Of a stretch of 64,000 nt of DNA, positions 10,336 through 19,922 are shown piece by piece (the stretch's first letter is position 1; each line of letters begins with the position of its first letter). Under the pieces are notes generated by a model that worked only from the letters and a program-made list of their open reading frames with translations, made no database searches and was not told the DNA's origin. Position numbers and translations under genes: made by a program. The stretch is from positions 1,426,001-1,490,000 of the forward strand of contig NZ_LS483369.1 in assembly GCF_900475315.1 (NCBI RefSeq). The letters are read 5' to 3'. Source of the DNA: Neisseria cinerea. Its GTDB lineage: Bacteria; Pseudomonadota; Gammaproteobacteria; Burkholderiales; Neisseriaceae.

Positions 10336-11115
10336 ATGAACGGCATTATCATCAAGACACCCGAAGAAATCGAAAAAATGCGCGAACTCGGCCGCCTCGT
10401 TGCCGAAGCCCTCGACTACATCGGACAATTCGTCAAACCCGGCGTAACCACCAACGAAATCGACAAACTCGTTTACGACTACCACGTCAACGTCCAAGGC
10501 GGCTACCCCGCCCCCCTCCACTACGGCAACCCGCCCTACCCCAAATCCTGCTGCACCTCCGTCAACCACGTCATTTGCCACGGCATTCCCGACGACAAAC
10601 CCCTCAAAGAAGGCGATATTATCAACATCGACCTCACCATCAAAAAAGACGGTTTCCACGGAGACTCCAGCCGTATGTTTACCGTCGGCAAAGTTTCCCC
10701 CATCGCCCAACGGCTGATTGACGTAACCCACGCCTCCATGATGGCGGGCATAGAAGCCGTCAAACCCGGCGCAACACTGGGCGACGTAGGTTACGCCTGC
10801 CAACAGGTTGCCGAAAATGCAGGTTATTCGGTTGTACAAGAATTCTGTGGCCACGGTATCGGACGCGGCTTCCATGAAGCCCCGCAAGTCCTGCACTACG
10901 GACAAAAAGGACAAGGCCCCGTTCTAAAACCGGGCATGATTTTCACTATCGAACCCATGATTAACCAAGGGAAACGCCACCTGCGCATCCTCAATGACGG
11001 CTGGACGGTCGTAACTAAAGACCGCTCCCTCTCCGCCCAATGGGAACACGAAGTCCTCGTTACCGAAACCGGCCATGAAATCCTTACCGTCAGCCCGGTC
11101 ACCGGCAAACCCTAA
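10336..11115 (+). CDS. map: Methionine aminopeptidase type I
   Basis: Removes the initiator methionine from nascent proteins. The 259-residue pita-bread fold starts MNGIIIKTPEEIEKMRELGR. Metal and substrate ligands are visible: YPAPLHYGNPPYPKSCC, then VNHVICHGIPDD (substrate His), INIDLTIKKDGFHGDSS (two Asp), FCGHGIGRGFHE (His), TIEPMIN (Glu) and AQWEHEVLVTE (Glu). Length and motifs are standard; AAGGAATCATC precedes the ATG. Confidence 0.97.
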   Translation: MNGIIIKTPEEIEKMRELGRLVAEALDYIGQFVKPGVTTNEIDKLVYDYHVNVQGGYPAPLHYGNPPYPKSCCTSVNHVICHGIPDDKPLKEGDIINIDLTIKKDGFHGDSSRMFTVGKVSPIAQRLIDVTHASMMAGIEAVKPGATLGDVGYACQQVAENAGYSVVQEFCGHGIGRGFHEAPQVLHYGQKGQGPVLKPGMIFTIEPMINQGKRHLRILNDGWTVVTKDRSLSAQWEHEVLVTETGHEILTVSPVTGKP

Positions 11116-11258
11116 CCCCCCTATAAAAACAAACAATGCCGTCTGAAGAAACGGCAGATATAATATACAATATAAAAACAGGCTTGACTCGACACATTAC
11201 AAAAATAAAGCAAATTAAAATTTACGCGACAACAAAACAAACTTTAAAAGGAATTCCC

Positions 11259-11552
11259 ATGAAAGTATTTGAAGAGATTGAAGACGTTAAAGAAATCCGC
11301 AAAAAAACCGGGCTTAACCAGATAGATTTCTGGGGCAAGGTCGGTGTAACGCAATCCGGCGGTTCCCGCTACGAAACCGGACGCAAGATGCCTAAGCCCG
11401 TACGCGAGCTGCTCCGCCTTGTACACATCGAACGTATCGAACTGTCGAAGGTTAACAAGAAAGACTTGGAAATCGCCGCACTATTAAAAAAACACAATCC
11501 CGAGCTTTATGCCGAATTGTCCAAACAGACCAAGTCTGAAAGAAAAAAATAA
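11259..11552 (+). CDS. Small Cro/CI-type HTH regulator
   Basis: A 97-residue protein, MKVFEEIEDVKEIRKKTGLN. The helix-turn-helix spans about residues 11-40 (IRKKTGLNQIDFWGKVGVTQ, then GGSRYETGRKMPKPV) and a short basic tail follows. AAAGGA precedes the ATG by 7-8 bases, which fixes the start; an uptake-sequence-derived upstream ATG at 11136 is rejected. It is monocistronic with its own terminator, and its target genes are unknown. Confidence 0.75.
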   Translation: MKVFEEIEDVKEIRKKTGLNQIDFWGKVGVTQSGGSRYETGRKMPKPVRELLRLVHIERIELSKVNKKDLEIAALLKKHNPELYAELSKQTKSERKK

Positions 11553-11563
11553 TACTTAACAAA

Positions 11564-11585
11564 AGCCTCCGGATTTTCGGAGGCT
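11564..11585 (+). terminator. Terminator of the HTH regulator gene
   Basis: Perfect 8-bp stem AGCCTCCG / CGGAGGCT with loop GATTTT, followed by TCTTCTTCC. Confidence 0.75.
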
Positions 11586-11799
11586 TCTTCTTCCGCTTCC
11601 CCAAACCTTAGAATACCGTCTCAAATACAAAAATCCCCGCCGCCATACCCACTGCCACCCTACTTTAAACAGCCAAACTATCCACTTCATCCTTTTTACA
11701 AACTTTATCCAATTTTCTGTTTATTTCAGAATATTCTGACATTAGAATATTAATTGTCCACAACGGGCAAAACTTTCACCATCATCCAAAGGAATAAAA

Positions 11800-12174
11800 A
11801 TGAAACTCCTGACCACCGTAATCCTGTCTTCCGCACTTGCCCTCAGCGGCATGGCTGCTGCAGCCGGCACAAGCAACCCCACCGTTGCAAAAAAAACCGT
11901 CAGCTACGTCTGCCAGCAAGGTAAAAAAGTCAAAGTAACCTACGGCTTCAACAAACAAGGTCTGACCACATACGCTTCTGCCGCCATCAAAGGCAAACAA
12001 GTCCAAATGCCCATCAATTTGGATAAATCCGACAATATGGACACGTTCTACGGCAAAGAAGGCGGTTATGTGCTGAGCACCGGCGCAATGGACAGCAAAT
12101 CCTACCGCAAACAACCTATTATGATTACCGCACCTGACAACCAAATTGTCTTCAAAGACTGTTCTCCACGTTAA
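11800..12174 (+). CDS. acp: Adhesin complex protein (MliC-like lysozyme inhibitor)
   Basis: A 124-residue secreted protein with a cleavable signal peptide (MKLLTTVILSSALALSGMAA, cut near AAA|AGT). The mature domain has an MliC/PliC-type fold: an early Cys (YVCQQGKKVKVTYG) pairs with the C-terminal FKDCSPR. It matches the neisserial adhesin complex protein, reported to bind host cells and to inhibit c-type lysozyme. AAGGAATAAAA lies before the ATG. It has its own terminator and about 250 bp of untranslated sequence upstream, consistent with independent transcription. Confidence 0.9.
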   Translation: MKLLTTVILSSALALSGMAAAAGTSNPTVAKKTVSYVCQQGKKVKVTYGFNKQGLTTYASAAIKGKQVQMPINLDKSDNMDTFYGKEGGYVLSTGAMDSKSYRKQPIMITAPDNQIVFKDCSPR

Positions 12175-12186
12175 TAAGACAACAAA

Positions 12187-12220
12187 AAACAGCGTTTTCA
12201 AAAATGAAAACGCTGTTTTT
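12187..12220. terminator. Convergent terminator between acp and mqo
   Basis: A long stem AAACAGCGTTTTC / GAAAACGCTGTTT with a 7-8 base loop and T-runs on both sides, so it could serve both genes. Confidence 0.8.
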
Positions 12221-12232
12221 TTATATTACAAA

Positions 12233-13696
12233 TCAAATACCCAGAATCTTAGCAGTATAAGCAATAATCTCATCAGCCATTCCGGAGTTATCGTTCAACT
12301 TGATACCGTAACCGGGCACCAATTCTTTCAGACGGCATTTCCAAGATTGTGCACGCTCGGGAAAACATTGGTGCATAAGACGGATCATCAGCGGTACGGC
12401 AGTCGAAGCACCCGGTGAGGCACCCAACAGTGCGGCAAGCGAGCCGTCGGCATGGGCGACAATCTCCGTACCAAACTGCAATACGCCGCCTTTTTTCGCG
12501 TCTTTCTTAATCACTTGGACACGCTGTCCCGCAGTAATCAGTTCCCAGTCGTCAGGATTTGCTTCAGGATAATAGTCTTTCAACGAAGCGAAGCGTTGTT
12601 CTTTGGTTTTACGCAATTCGCCCAGCAGGTATTTAGTCAACGGCAGGTTGGCCCAACCTGCACACATCATCGGATAAATATTGTCCCTATGGATGGACAG
12701 CGGCAAATCCATCAGCGAACCCTGCTTGAGGAAATTGGGACGGAAACCTGCATACGGACCGAACATTAAATGACGCTGACCGTTAACATTGCGTGTATCC
12801 AAATGCGGAACCGACATCGGCGGCGCGCCGACAGATGCCTGACCATAAACTTTTGCATTATGCTGTGCGACAGTTTCCGGGTTGCTGTTTCTAAAAAACA
12901 GGCCGGAAACAGGAAAACCGCCGTAACCTTTTCCCTCGGGAATTCCGGACTTTTGCAACAGGGTCAGTGCGCCGCCGCCTGCACCGAGAAACAGGAATCT
13001 CGTCCTTAAAACCAAGCCTTCCTGTTTGTTCATATGCGACGTTTTGATTTCCCATGTACCGTCGTTTTGACGTTTGATACTCTCAACGTGTTGCCCGAAC
13101 TCGGTTTTCACACCTTTCTTCTGCAAATATCCCACCATTTGCCGCGTCAACATGCCGAAATCGACATCCGTACCTTCTGCGGAGAAGTTTGCTGCGACAG
13201 GCTGACTGTCGTCCCGGCCGCGCATAATCAGCGGAGCCCAATCGGAAATCTTGTTCCGATCGGTAGAAAATTCCATATTTTCAAAAAGTTTTTGGGTTTT
13301 AAACGCGTCATAACGTTTTTGAAGATAAGAACAATGGTCTTCATTCATCACCAAAGACATATGCGGCACGGCATTGACGAAAGAATTGTCTTCCAACTTG
13401 CCTTCCGCAACCAACGTCGCCCAAAACTGGCGGCTGACATGGAACTGTTCGGCAATATTGAGGGCACGCGTCGGATCGATAATCCCATTTGCACCCAACG
13501 GCGCGTAATTCAGCTCGCACAGGGCGGAATGCCCCGTACCCGCATTATTCCATGCATTCGAAGACTCCAAAGCCACATCTTCCAGCCGTTCAATCAGGGT
13601 AATTTCCCAAGACGGTTCGAGTTCCTTCAACAACACGCCCAAAGTGGCGCTCATGATACCTCCACCCACCAACACAACGTCTGTTGCTTCAGCCAT
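12233..13696 (-). CDS. mqo: Malate:quinone oxidoreductase
   Basis: FAD-dependent peripheral membrane enzyme that oxidises malate to oxaloacetate and feeds electrons to the quinone pool. Its 487 residues start MAEATDVVLVGGGIMSATLG, a Rossmann FAD site, with the family motifs ALESSNAWNNAGTGHSALCE and FLFLGAGGGALTLLQKSG. TAGGAG is a good ribosome site. Neisseria uses this in place of a soluble malate dehydrogenase in the TCA cycle (established for the genus). Confidence 0.96.
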   Translation of the reverse strand: MAEATDVVLVGGGIMSATLGVLLKELEPSWEITLIERLEDVALESSNAWNNAGTGHSALCELNYAPLGANGIIDPTRALNIAEQFHVSRQFWATLVAEGKLEDNSFVNAVPHMSLVMNEDHCSYLQKRYDAFKTQKLFENMEFSTDRNKISDWAPLIMRGRDDSQPVAANFSAEGTDVDFGMLTRQMVGYLQKKGVKTEFGQHVESIKRQNDGTWEIKTSHMNKQEGLVLRTRFLFLGAGGGALTLLQKSGIPEGKGYGGFPVSGLFFRNSNPETVAQHNAKVYGQASVGAPPMSVPHLDTRNVNGQRHLMFGPYAGFRPNFLKQGSLMDLPLSIHRDNIYPMMCAGWANLPLTKYLLGELRKTKEQRFASLKDYYPEANPDDWELITAGQRVQVIKKDAKKGGVLQFGTEIVAHADGSLAALLGASPGASTAVPLMIRLMHQCFPERAQSWKCRLKELVPGYGIKLNDNSGMADEIIAYTAKILGI

Positions 13697-14083
13697 GGTT
13701 CTACTCCTAGAAAACAGGCATATCCTGCCCTTATGATTATTCGTCTTACTACAAACGCCTGACTTGTGGAAGCAGAGAAAACTAGCAATGGTGTGTGTCC
13801 GAATACACTGTTTTTTTTTGGTTAGGAATGCGTTGCAAGTATGGTTTCTGACACCGCTTCAGGTGCTTATAATATGTTATCGTGAATTTAGTGGATTTTA
13901 CTGAGAAATGCAAAGATTTTCTGCCAAGCACTAGGGTAAAGACTAGGAAATAAAAAATAAAAATAGTTATTTATTTATATATATCAAATTTTTATAAAAT
14001 AAACAATCAAAGCTATTTATATATTAATTTTTTAAAAATTGTCAGCATCTTGTGTTAAGTTTCTTCAATTTAAAAATACTGCC
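13697..14083. other. AT-rich gap upstream of mqo
   Basis: No gene is visible. The mqo-proximal part should hold its promoter and contains a run of nine T (13811-13819, A on the coding side), a possible slippage site. The distal 180 bp (13900-14080) is very AT-rich with no convincing ORF, repeat or insertion-sequence end. Confidence 0.5.
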
Positions 14084-14674
14084 TCACACCTGCACGCCGT
14101 ATCCCGCCAACCTGCCGGTCAGGATTTCCCTGTTTCTGCACCAATCTTCCCTCAGCATGCTGTATACAACCGTATCGCGCACACTGCCGTCTTTGCGGAG
14201 CATATGCATACGCAGCACGCCGTCTTTTTCCGCACCCAACCGTTCGATGGCCCGTTGAGAATCACGGTTTAAGATATCTGTACGCCACCCTACGCAGCAA
14301 CATGACAAAACATCAAACGCGTAATCCAACAACATGATTTTGCAACAGGTGTTTATCCGTGTCCGTTGTGCCGATGCCGCATACCATGTAAACCCAATGT
14401 CCAAACGCGGAATCTGCGGCTCAAAATGATAATACGCCGTTGTCCCGACCACCCTGTCCTCCTCTTCATCGACAACAGCAAACGCCAAACGCGTTGCCAA
14501 TGCTGTCCCGATATAGTCTGCCACCCTATCCGGATGAGGTGCGGACGTTACCCTCAGCTTCCAAACCTCCCCATCGCAAACCGCCTCGCGCAAACCCGTT
14601 TCATGATGCACATCCAACGGTTCGAGCCGAACGCCGCCCAATGACAAGACCGGCAGTATTATCCTTTCCGACAT
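14084..14674 (-). CDS. GNAT-family N-acetyltransferase (RimJ/RimL type)
   Basis: A 196-residue protein in the RimJ/RimL group: LEPLDVHHETGLREAV at the N-terminus, then VVGTTAYYHFEP, LDIGFTWYA and a C-terminal half with LNRDSQRAIERLGAEKDGVL, the usual 'N-x-x-S-x-x-x-x-E-K-x-G' acetyl-CoA region. Acceptor unknown; members acetylate protein N-termini or small molecules. GGGAGAAAAGG precedes the ATG at 14674, preferred over an upstream one that reads through an uptake sequence. Confidence 0.82.
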   Translation of the reverse strand: MSERIILPVLSLGGVRLEPLDVHHETGLREAVCDGEVWKLRVTSAPHPDRVADYIGTALATRLAFAVVDEEEDRVVGTTAYYHFEPQIPRLDIGFTWYAASAQRTRINTCCKIMLLDYAFDVLSCCCVGWRTDILNRDSQRAIERLGAEKDGVLRMHMLRKDGSVRDTVVYSMLREDWCRNREILTGRLAGYGVQV

Positions 14675-14697
14675 CCTTTTCTCCCAATATTCCGCCT

Positions 14698-14732
14698 TCA
14701 GACGGCATTTCCGTTCAAAATGCCGTCTGAAC
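14698..14732. terminator. Inverted uptake-sequence hairpin between the GNAT and cyclo-ligase genes
   Basis: TTCAGACGGCATTT pairs with AAAATGCCGTCTGAA, a 14-15 bp stem directly after the cyclo-ligase stop codon. Confidence 0.7.
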
Positions 14733-14734
14733 AC

Positions 14735-15316
14735 CTAAAAGCACAATACTCCCGCTTCCGAAACAAACCCGCCCAAAGGCCGGTCGTGCTCCTCGACCGG
14801 CAGTCTGTCCACCAACTGGCAGGCAAAGCCCACGCCCACAGTTTTTGCCTGCAAACGGTATTTCATAGCCGCAAGCGTCGCATCGTAGTAGCCGCCTGCC
14901 TGTCCCAAGCGATAGCCCAGCCTGTCCATACCGACCACTGGTACAAGCAGGAGGTTCAAATCATGCACACGCCTTTTCCGACCTGCAAACTGAGGGACAT
15001 GCAGCTTCGCCCTACCGCGCTTGCGTTCTTGTTTCGTCTCGTCGGCAGGATAAGGCGTAAACCACATCCGCCGCAAACGCGGTTCGATATAAGGCAGATA
15101 AAGTTTGGCCCCGCGTTTTTGCGCCGCGTGGACAAACCCGTCCAGCCGCAGTTCGTTGCCCATCGGCCAATACACGCCGATTTTCCGCCCCTTCTTGATA
15201 TAACGTTTAAGCAGGCGGTTAATCGTTTGCCCTGCCGCCAACCGCCCTTGATGCCCCATCTGCGCGCGGGCACGACGCAATTCTCGGCGCAGGGCGTGTT
15301 TTTCCTCATTCCTCAT
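14735..15316 (-). CDS. fau: 5-formyltetrahydrofolate cyclo-ligase
   Basis: A 193-residue member of the YgfA/MTHFS family, which uses ATP to turn 5-formyl-THF into 5,10-methenyl-THF and so recycles folate. Recognised by the N-terminal MRNEEKHALRRELRRARAQM and the signature DRLGYRLGQAGGYYDATLA (phosphate-binding glycine-rich loop, about residues 132-150), preceded by LLLVPVVGM. It is divergent from the small membrane protein at 15394. Confidence 0.88.
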   Translation of the reverse strand: MRNEEKHALRRELRRARAQMGHQGRLAAGQTINRLLKRYIKKGRKIGVYWPMGNELRLDGFVHAAQKRGAKLYLPYIEPRLRRMWFTPYPADETKQERKRGRAKLHVPQFAGRKRRVHDLNLLLVPVVGMDRLGYRLGQAGGYYDATLAAMKYRLQAKTVGVGFACQLVDRLPVEEHDRPLGGFVSEAGVLCF

Positions 15317-15393
15317 TTCAGACGGCCTTTTAAGTGTTGTTGTAGAATACGGCGATTATAAACACTCTGTTAACCTCGAAACAGGATTCCGCC

Positions 15394-15636
15394 ATGTGGC
15401 ATATCGTCCTTATCGGCTACCTCTTCGTCGCCGTCATGTATTCCGCCGCCCAACCCAGCATCGTGCGCGCGTTGATTTATTTGGTTTTTTGGGCAGTGTT
15501 GCCCACTGTATTCACGGTCTTCGTCGTAACCGTCCGCCGCCGCAACCGCCTGATGAAGCAACAGGAAAAAGAAGCATTCGAACAAAGCCGCCGCGCAGCC
15601 GGACAAGAAGGCGGCAAACACAGCGGCAGTGCATAA
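15394..15636 (+). CDS. Small two-helix membrane protein
   Basis: 80 residues. Two hydrophobic segments (MWHIVLIGYLFVAVMYSAA and IVRALIYLVFWAVLPTVFTV) are followed by a basic, polar cytoplasmic tail (RRRNRLMKQQEKEAFEQSRR). It lies directly upstream of the rpsB promoter. It is not recognised beyond a conserved neisserial hypothetical protein. Confidence 0.65.
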   Translation: MWHIVLIGYLFVAVMYSAAQPSIVRALIYLVFWAVLPTVFTVFVVTVRRRNRLMKQQEKEAFEQSRRAAGQEGGKHSGSA

Positions 15637-15642
15637 AATCCC

Positions 15643-15671
15643 TTTTCAGACGGCCTCTTATCCGCTATAAT
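15643..15671 (+). promoter_or_regulatory. Candidate promoter for rpsB-tsf
   Basis: A perfect -10 TATAAT (15666-15671) lies 17 bp after TTTTCA (15643-15648), a four-of-six -35. It would give a leader of about 140 bases before rpsB. A second -35-like TTGACA at 15742 has no good -10. Confidence 0.4.
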
Positions 15672-15813
15672 CCATCAGTTTTCCATTTCGGAAACACTCT
15701 TTTATTTTTTAAAACTTATGCCCACTTTCGCCGAAGGGTGCTTGACAATAGGCGCAGCCTATCAAGTTCTATGCGATTGAATGTGTGCTCTTTAACCCTT
15801 TCAAGGAAATAAC

Positions 15814-16542
15814 ATGTCTCAAATTACTATGCGTCAGATGATTGAAGCCGGTGTTCACTTCGGTCACCAAACCCGTTTCTGGAACCCGAAAATGGCTCAA
15901 TACATTTTCGGTGCGCGCAACAAAATCCATATCGTAAACTTGGAAAAAACCCTGCCGATGTTCCAAGAGGCGCAAGAAGCCGTACGTCGTCTGGTTGCCA
16001 ACAAAGGTACAGTATTGTTCGTAGGTACCAAACGCCAAGCCCGCGAAATCATCCGCGAAGAAGCTACCCGTGCCGGTATGCCTTTCGTTGATTACCGCTG
16101 GTTGGGTGGTATGCTGACTAACTACAAAACCGTTAAGCAATCCATCAAACGCCTGGAAGAAAAAACTGCTGCCTTGGAAAACGCTGCCGAAGGCGGTTTC
16201 AATAAAAAAGAAATTCTGGAAATGCAACGCGACGTTGAAAAACTGGAACGTTCTTTGGGCGGTATCAAAAACATGAAAGGCCTGCCTGACGCGATTTTCG
16301 TTATCGATACCGGCTACCAAAAAGGTACTCTGGTTGAAGCTGAAAAATTGGGCATCCCTGTTATCGCCGTAGTCGATACCAACAATAGCCCTGACGGCGT
16401 GAAATACGTTATCCCTGGTAACGATGACTCCGCTAAAGCTATCCGCCTGTACTGCCGCGGCATCGCTGACGCAGTTTTGGAAGGCAAAAACCAAGCGCTG
16501 CAAGAAACTGTAGCCGCTACCCAAGAAGCTGCTGCCGAGTAA
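15814..16542 (+). CDS. rpsB: 30S ribosomal protein S2
   Basis: 242 residues, standard for S2: [20 protein letters not shown] (Rps2 signature), [20 protein letters not shown], then [19 protein letters not shown] and [38 protein letters not shown] precedes the ATG. The codon bias is strong (GAA, CGT, AAA), as expected for a highly expressed gene. First gene of the rpsB-tsf pair. Confidence 0.98.
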   Translation: MSQITMRQMIEAGVHFGHQTRFWNPKMAQYIFGARNKIHIVNLEKTLPMFQEAQEAVRRLVANKGTVLFVGTKRQAREIIREEATRAGMPFVDYRWLGGMLTNYKTVKQSIKRLEEKTAALENAAEGGFNKKEILEMQRDVEKLERSLGGIKNMKGLPDAIFVIDTGYQKGTLVEAEKLGIPVIAVVDTNNSPDGVKYVIPGNDDSAKAIRLYCRGIADAVLEGKNQALQETVAATQEAAAE

Positions 16543-16665
16543 TTCGGTACACAGAAGAGGGGCGTTATGCCCCTTTTCTCAAATCCCGTTCTGAAATCCG
16601 TTTCAGACGGCCACTATTTCCAAACACGGCAATCACCGTGTTCCCAAAAATCTAGGAGATTCAAA

Positions 16666-17520
16666 ATGGCAGAAATTACTGCAAAAATGGTTGCCGACCT
16701 GCGCGCCGCTACCGGCCTGGGCATGATGGAATGCAAAAAAGCCTTGGTTGAAGCTGAAGGCAACTTCGACAAAGCCGAAGAAATCCTGCGTATTAAATCT
16801 GGTGCGAAAGCCGGTAAACTGGCTGGCCGTACTGCTGCCGAAGGCGTATTGGCTTACGCGATCAACGGCAATGTCGGCGCATTGGTTGAAGTAAACTGCG
16901 AAACCGACTTCGTTGCTAAAGACACCGGCTTCGTAGAATTTGCCAACTTCGTTGCGAAAACTGCCGCCGAGAAAAAACCGGCTTCTGTTGAAGAACTGAG
17001 CGAACTGGTTGAAGCAGAACGCAAAGCCATCATCGCTAAATTGGGCGAGAACATGTCTGTTCGCCGCTTCCAAGTGATCGACACTGCCAACCAACTGGTT
17101 GCCTACATCCACGGTGCTTTGGCTACCGAAGGCGTATTGGTTGAGTACAAAGGCTCTGAAGATGTAGCACGCAAAATCGGTATGCACATCGTTGCCGCTA
17201 AACCACAATGCGTAAGCGAAGCCGAAGTAGATGCTGAAACCGTTGAAAAAGAACGCCACATCTACACCGAACAAGCTATCGCTTCCGGCAAACCTGCCGA
17301 CATCGCCGCTAAAATGGTTGAAGGCCGTATCCGCAAATTCTTGGCTGAAATCACTCTGAACGGCCAAGCATTCGTGATGAACCCTGACCAAACTGTTGCC
17401 CAATTCGCTAAAGAAAACGGCACTGAAGTGGTTAGCTTCGTACGCTACAAAGTAGGCGACGGTATCGAAAAAGCCGTTGTTGACTACGCAGCCGAAGTTG
17501 CCGCCGCTGCTAAAGTGTAA
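16666..17520 (+). CDS. tsf: Elongation factor Ts
   Basis: Nucleotide exchange factor for EF-Tu, 284 residues. The N-terminal UBA-like domain [20 protein letters not shown] is followed by the MMECKKAL contact and the conserved ETDFVAKD loop that inserts into EF-Tu. AGGAG seven bases before 16666 fixes the start; the in-frame extension upstream reads through an uptake sequence and is not conserved. Followed by a strong terminator. Confidence 0.98.
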   Translation: MAEITAKMVADLRAATGLGMMECKKALVEAEGNFDKAEEILRIKSGAKAGKLAGRTAAEGVLAYAINGNVGALVEVNCETDFVAKDTGFVEFANFVAKTAAEKKPASVEELSELVEAERKAIIAKLGENMSVRRFQVIDTANQLVAYIHGALATEGVLVEYKGSEDVARKIGMHIVAAKPQCVSEAEVDAETVEKERHIYTEQAIASGKPADIAAKMVEGRIRKFLAEITLNGQAFVMNPDQTVAQFAKENGTEVVSFVRYKVGDGIEKAVVDYAAEVAAAAKV

Positions 17521-17537
17521 GGCACTTATGAAAAAGA

Positions 17538-17572
17538 AAGCACCTGGATTCCAAACGAATCAGGGTGCTTTT
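17538..17572 (+). terminator. rpsB-tsf terminator
   Basis: AAGCACCTGGATTC pairs with GAATCAGGGTGCTT around CAAAC, followed by a T8 run: a strong rho-independent terminator. Confidence 0.88.
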
Positions 17573-17739
17573 TTTTGAGAAAACCGTTTACGGTACCTAT
17601 TTTAAGACGGCCGAATATTCAGGCTGTCTGAAAACCAAAACAATAATAGAACGACACACCATATCATTGTAATCCGACCGTTTGAAAATTCAGACGGCCC
17701 AAACTCCGACCGACGACATTCAAGAAAGCAAGGTATCCC

Positions 17740-18459
17740 ATGACACAACAAATCAAATACAAACGCGTATTACTGAAACTCTCCGGCGAATCCCTGATGG
17801 GTTCTGATCCGTTCGGCATCAATCACGATACCATCGTTCAAACTGTCGGCGAAATTACCGAAGTCGTTAAAATGGGCGTGCAAGTCGGTATCGTTGTCGG
17901 CGGCGGTAACATTTTCCGCGGCGTATCCGCCCAAGCAGGCAGCATGGACCGCGCCACTGCCGACTACATGGGCATGATGGCAACCGTGATGAACGCCTTG
18001 GCACTCAAAGACGCATTTGAAACTTTGGGCATCAAAGCGCGCGTACAATCCGCACTGTCTATGCAGCAAATCGCTGAAACTTACGCCCGTCCCAAAGCCA
18101 TTCAATATTTGGAAGAAGGCAAAGTCGTGATTTTTGCCGCCGGTACCGGTAATCCGTTCTTCACGACCGACACTGCCGCCGCATTGCGTGGTGCGGAAAT
18201 GAACTGCGACGTGATGCTCAAAGCCACCAACGTTGACGGCGTGTACACCGCAGACCCGAAAAAAGACCCATCTGCAACACGCTACGAAACCATTACTTTT
18301 GATGAAGCCTTGTTGAAAAACCTCAAAGTGATGGACGCCACCGCTTTCGCCCTCTGTCGCGAACGCAAGCTCAATATTGTAGTATTCGGCATTGCTAAAG
18401 AAGGCTCGCTCAAACGCGTTATTACCGGCGAAGACGAGGGCACACTGGTTCACTGCTGA
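17740..18459 (+). CDS. pyrH: Uridylate kinase
   Basis: UMP kinase of the amino-acid-kinase fold, 239 residues. [16 protein letters not shown] gives the phosphate-binding start. [13 protein letters not shown] follows, then [19 protein letters not shown] and [14 protein letters not shown], the usual PyrH motifs. It makes UDP from UMP and is normally a hexamer inhibited by UTP. AAGCAAGGTATCCC precedes the ATG. Confidence 0.97.
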   Translation: MTQQIKYKRVLLKLSGESLMGSDPFGINHDTIVQTVGEITEVVKMGVQVGIVVGGGNIFRGVSAQAGSMDRATADYMGMMATVMNALALKDAFETLGIKARVQSALSMQQIAETYARPKAIQYLEEGKVVIFAAGTGNPFFTTDTAAALRGAEMNCDVMLKATNVDGVYTADPKKDPSATRYETITFDEALLKNLKVMDATAFALCRERKLNIVVFGIAKEGSLKRVITGEDEGTLVHC

Positions 18460-18592
18460 TTGCCCTAGGACTGGCAGATATAGTCGCATATAGGCTTCAG
18501 ACGGCCATTTATTATATGGAGATTAATAAGCCTAAACCCATCCTGCCTTATACATCAATTTTTCATATGCCGACTATATTGCCTTCCATTTG

Positions 18593-18627
18593 AAAATGCC
18601 GTCTGAACGATGTTCAGACGGCATTTT
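18593..18627. terminator. Inverted uptake-sequence hairpin after pyrH
   Basis: AAAATGCCGTCTGAAC pairs with GTTCAGACGGCATTTT around a 3-base loop. It lies in the 330-bp gap between pyrH and the maf remnants, which otherwise shows no gene. Confidence 0.75.
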
Positions 18628-18788
18628 GCCTTTCAGTGGGTAAACCGCCTTGTAGTAGGCGGACAAAATCGGCATAAGGAGCAACACCGTACTCATCACC
18701 CGCACCGATTTCAACCTGTTTTGCCGTTTTGATGAACTAAGCATCCCCGATTACAGCACCTTATGCCGCTTCTGGTTTTTTCAGCCGT

Positions 18789-19559
18789 GTGGATGAGGCA
18801 GGAAAGCTAATATGGGAAAACGACCCCAATAAAAATTGGTGGGGTAACCGTATGGATGATATTCGCAGCATCGTCCAAGGCGCAGTCAATCCTTTTTTAA
18901 TGGGTTTTCAAGGAGTAGGGATTGGGGCAATTATCGACAGCGCGGTAAACCCGGTAACCGATGCGGCAGCACAGAAAACTTTACAAGATATTAATGATTT
19001 AGGAAATTTAAGTCCCGCAGCACAACTTGCGGCTGCAACCACATTACAAGACAGTGCTTTTGCGGTTAAGGACAGTATTAACTCTGCCAAACAATGGGCA
19101 GATGCCCATCCGAACATTACAGCTACTGCCCAAACTGCCCTTTCCATAGCAGAAGCTGCAGGTACGGTTTGGGGAGGTAAAAAAGTAGAACTTAACCCGA
19201 CTAAATGGGATTGGGTTAAAAATACCGGCTATAAAACACCTGCTGCCCGACCTATGCAGACTTTAGATGGGGAGATGGCTGGGGGAAACAAATCATTAAA
19301 AATAGGGACACAATCTGTTGAAAAATCAACCGGTCGTACAATACCTAATAATTTAAAGGAACAATTAGCAATGGAAGAAGTTAAGGCAAACCCACAGGGC
19401 AAAACTCCTGCGAGAATACCTCCTATGTCCGATACTAAAAATGGTTGGTTAGCAAAAGACGGTTGGGTTAAGCGTGTTCAAAACGTAAACAAAATTGAGA
19501 TACATTACATTGAAAACACAAGAACCGGTGAAAAAACAGATTTTAAGTTTAAGGATTAG
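18789..19559 (+). pseudogene. mafB: Silent mafB C-terminal toxin cassette 1
   Basis: A promoter-less, signal-less MafB fragment. It begins inside the conserved MafB segment (DEAGKLIWENDPNKNWWGNR) from a GTG that is not a plausible real start, runs through the conserved pre-toxin region ending KNTGYKTPAARPMQTLDGEM, and then changes to a variable toxin domain (about residues 165-256, ending IEIHYIENTRTGEKTDFKFK). That final domain resembles toxin tips seen on contact-dependent inhibition proteins; I cannot name its activity. In maf islands such cassettes are donors that recombine into the expressed mafB. The paired immunity gene starts 2 bp later. Confidence 0.75.
18978..19276 (+). repeat. mafB: Direct repeat, copy 1 (conserved mafB pre-toxin segment)
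   Basis: About 299 bp, from ACTTTACAAG to GGGGAGATG, nearly identical to 20496-20794. It encodes the constant region preceding each variable toxin tip and supplies the homology for cassette exchange. Confidence 0.85.
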
Positions 19560-19561
19560 TC

Positions 19562-19885
19562 ATGTTTTTAGATGATGTAAATGTTTTTTTAGATGATTTA
19601 AATACTAATCCAATCACTGACGAATGGTATATGTCCAATTTTGCCGATAAACATATTAAAATTTTGGAAAGTTACGAAGCCTTTGATATTCTAAAACAAT
19701 TTGTTGATTACATGATTGAAGAATATGATGAAAAATCAGAATATGAAATCATGGAAATATTGAGACAATTAAAATATCAAGCAGATACCAACGAAAAATT
19801 TTATACAAATACACAGAAACAGAAAATTGTAGAATTATATAAACAAGAAATTAGTCAGGATATTTTAAATGAAATCTTTAGATAA
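19562..19885 (+). CDS. mafI: Immunity protein for cassette 1 (MafI type)
   Basis: A 107-residue, AT-rich, acidic, helical protein (MFLDDVNVFLDDLNTNPITD, ending EISQDILNEIFR) with no signal peptide or membrane span. It starts 2 bp after the stop of the toxin cassette, the arrangement of toxin-immunity pairs in maf and CDI systems. The role is inferred from that position; I do not recognise the family. Confidence 0.6.
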   Translation: MFLDDVNVFLDDLNTNPITDEWYMSNFADKHIKILESYEAFDILKQFVDYMIEEYDEKSEYEIMEILRQLKYQADTNEKFYTNTQKQKIVELYKQEISQDILNEIFR

Positions 19886-19922
19886 ACTATCAATATAGAA
19901 GGAAATCCTTGGAAAAAATAAA

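Noticed and set aside
11136..11258. Longer N-terminus for the HTH protein
   Set aside because: The added residues come from an uptake sequence and AT-rich leader; a good ribosome site sits before 11259.
15742..15770. TTGACA as the main rpsB promoter
   Set aside because: No acceptable -10 at 16-18 bp; the TATAAT at 15666 is better.
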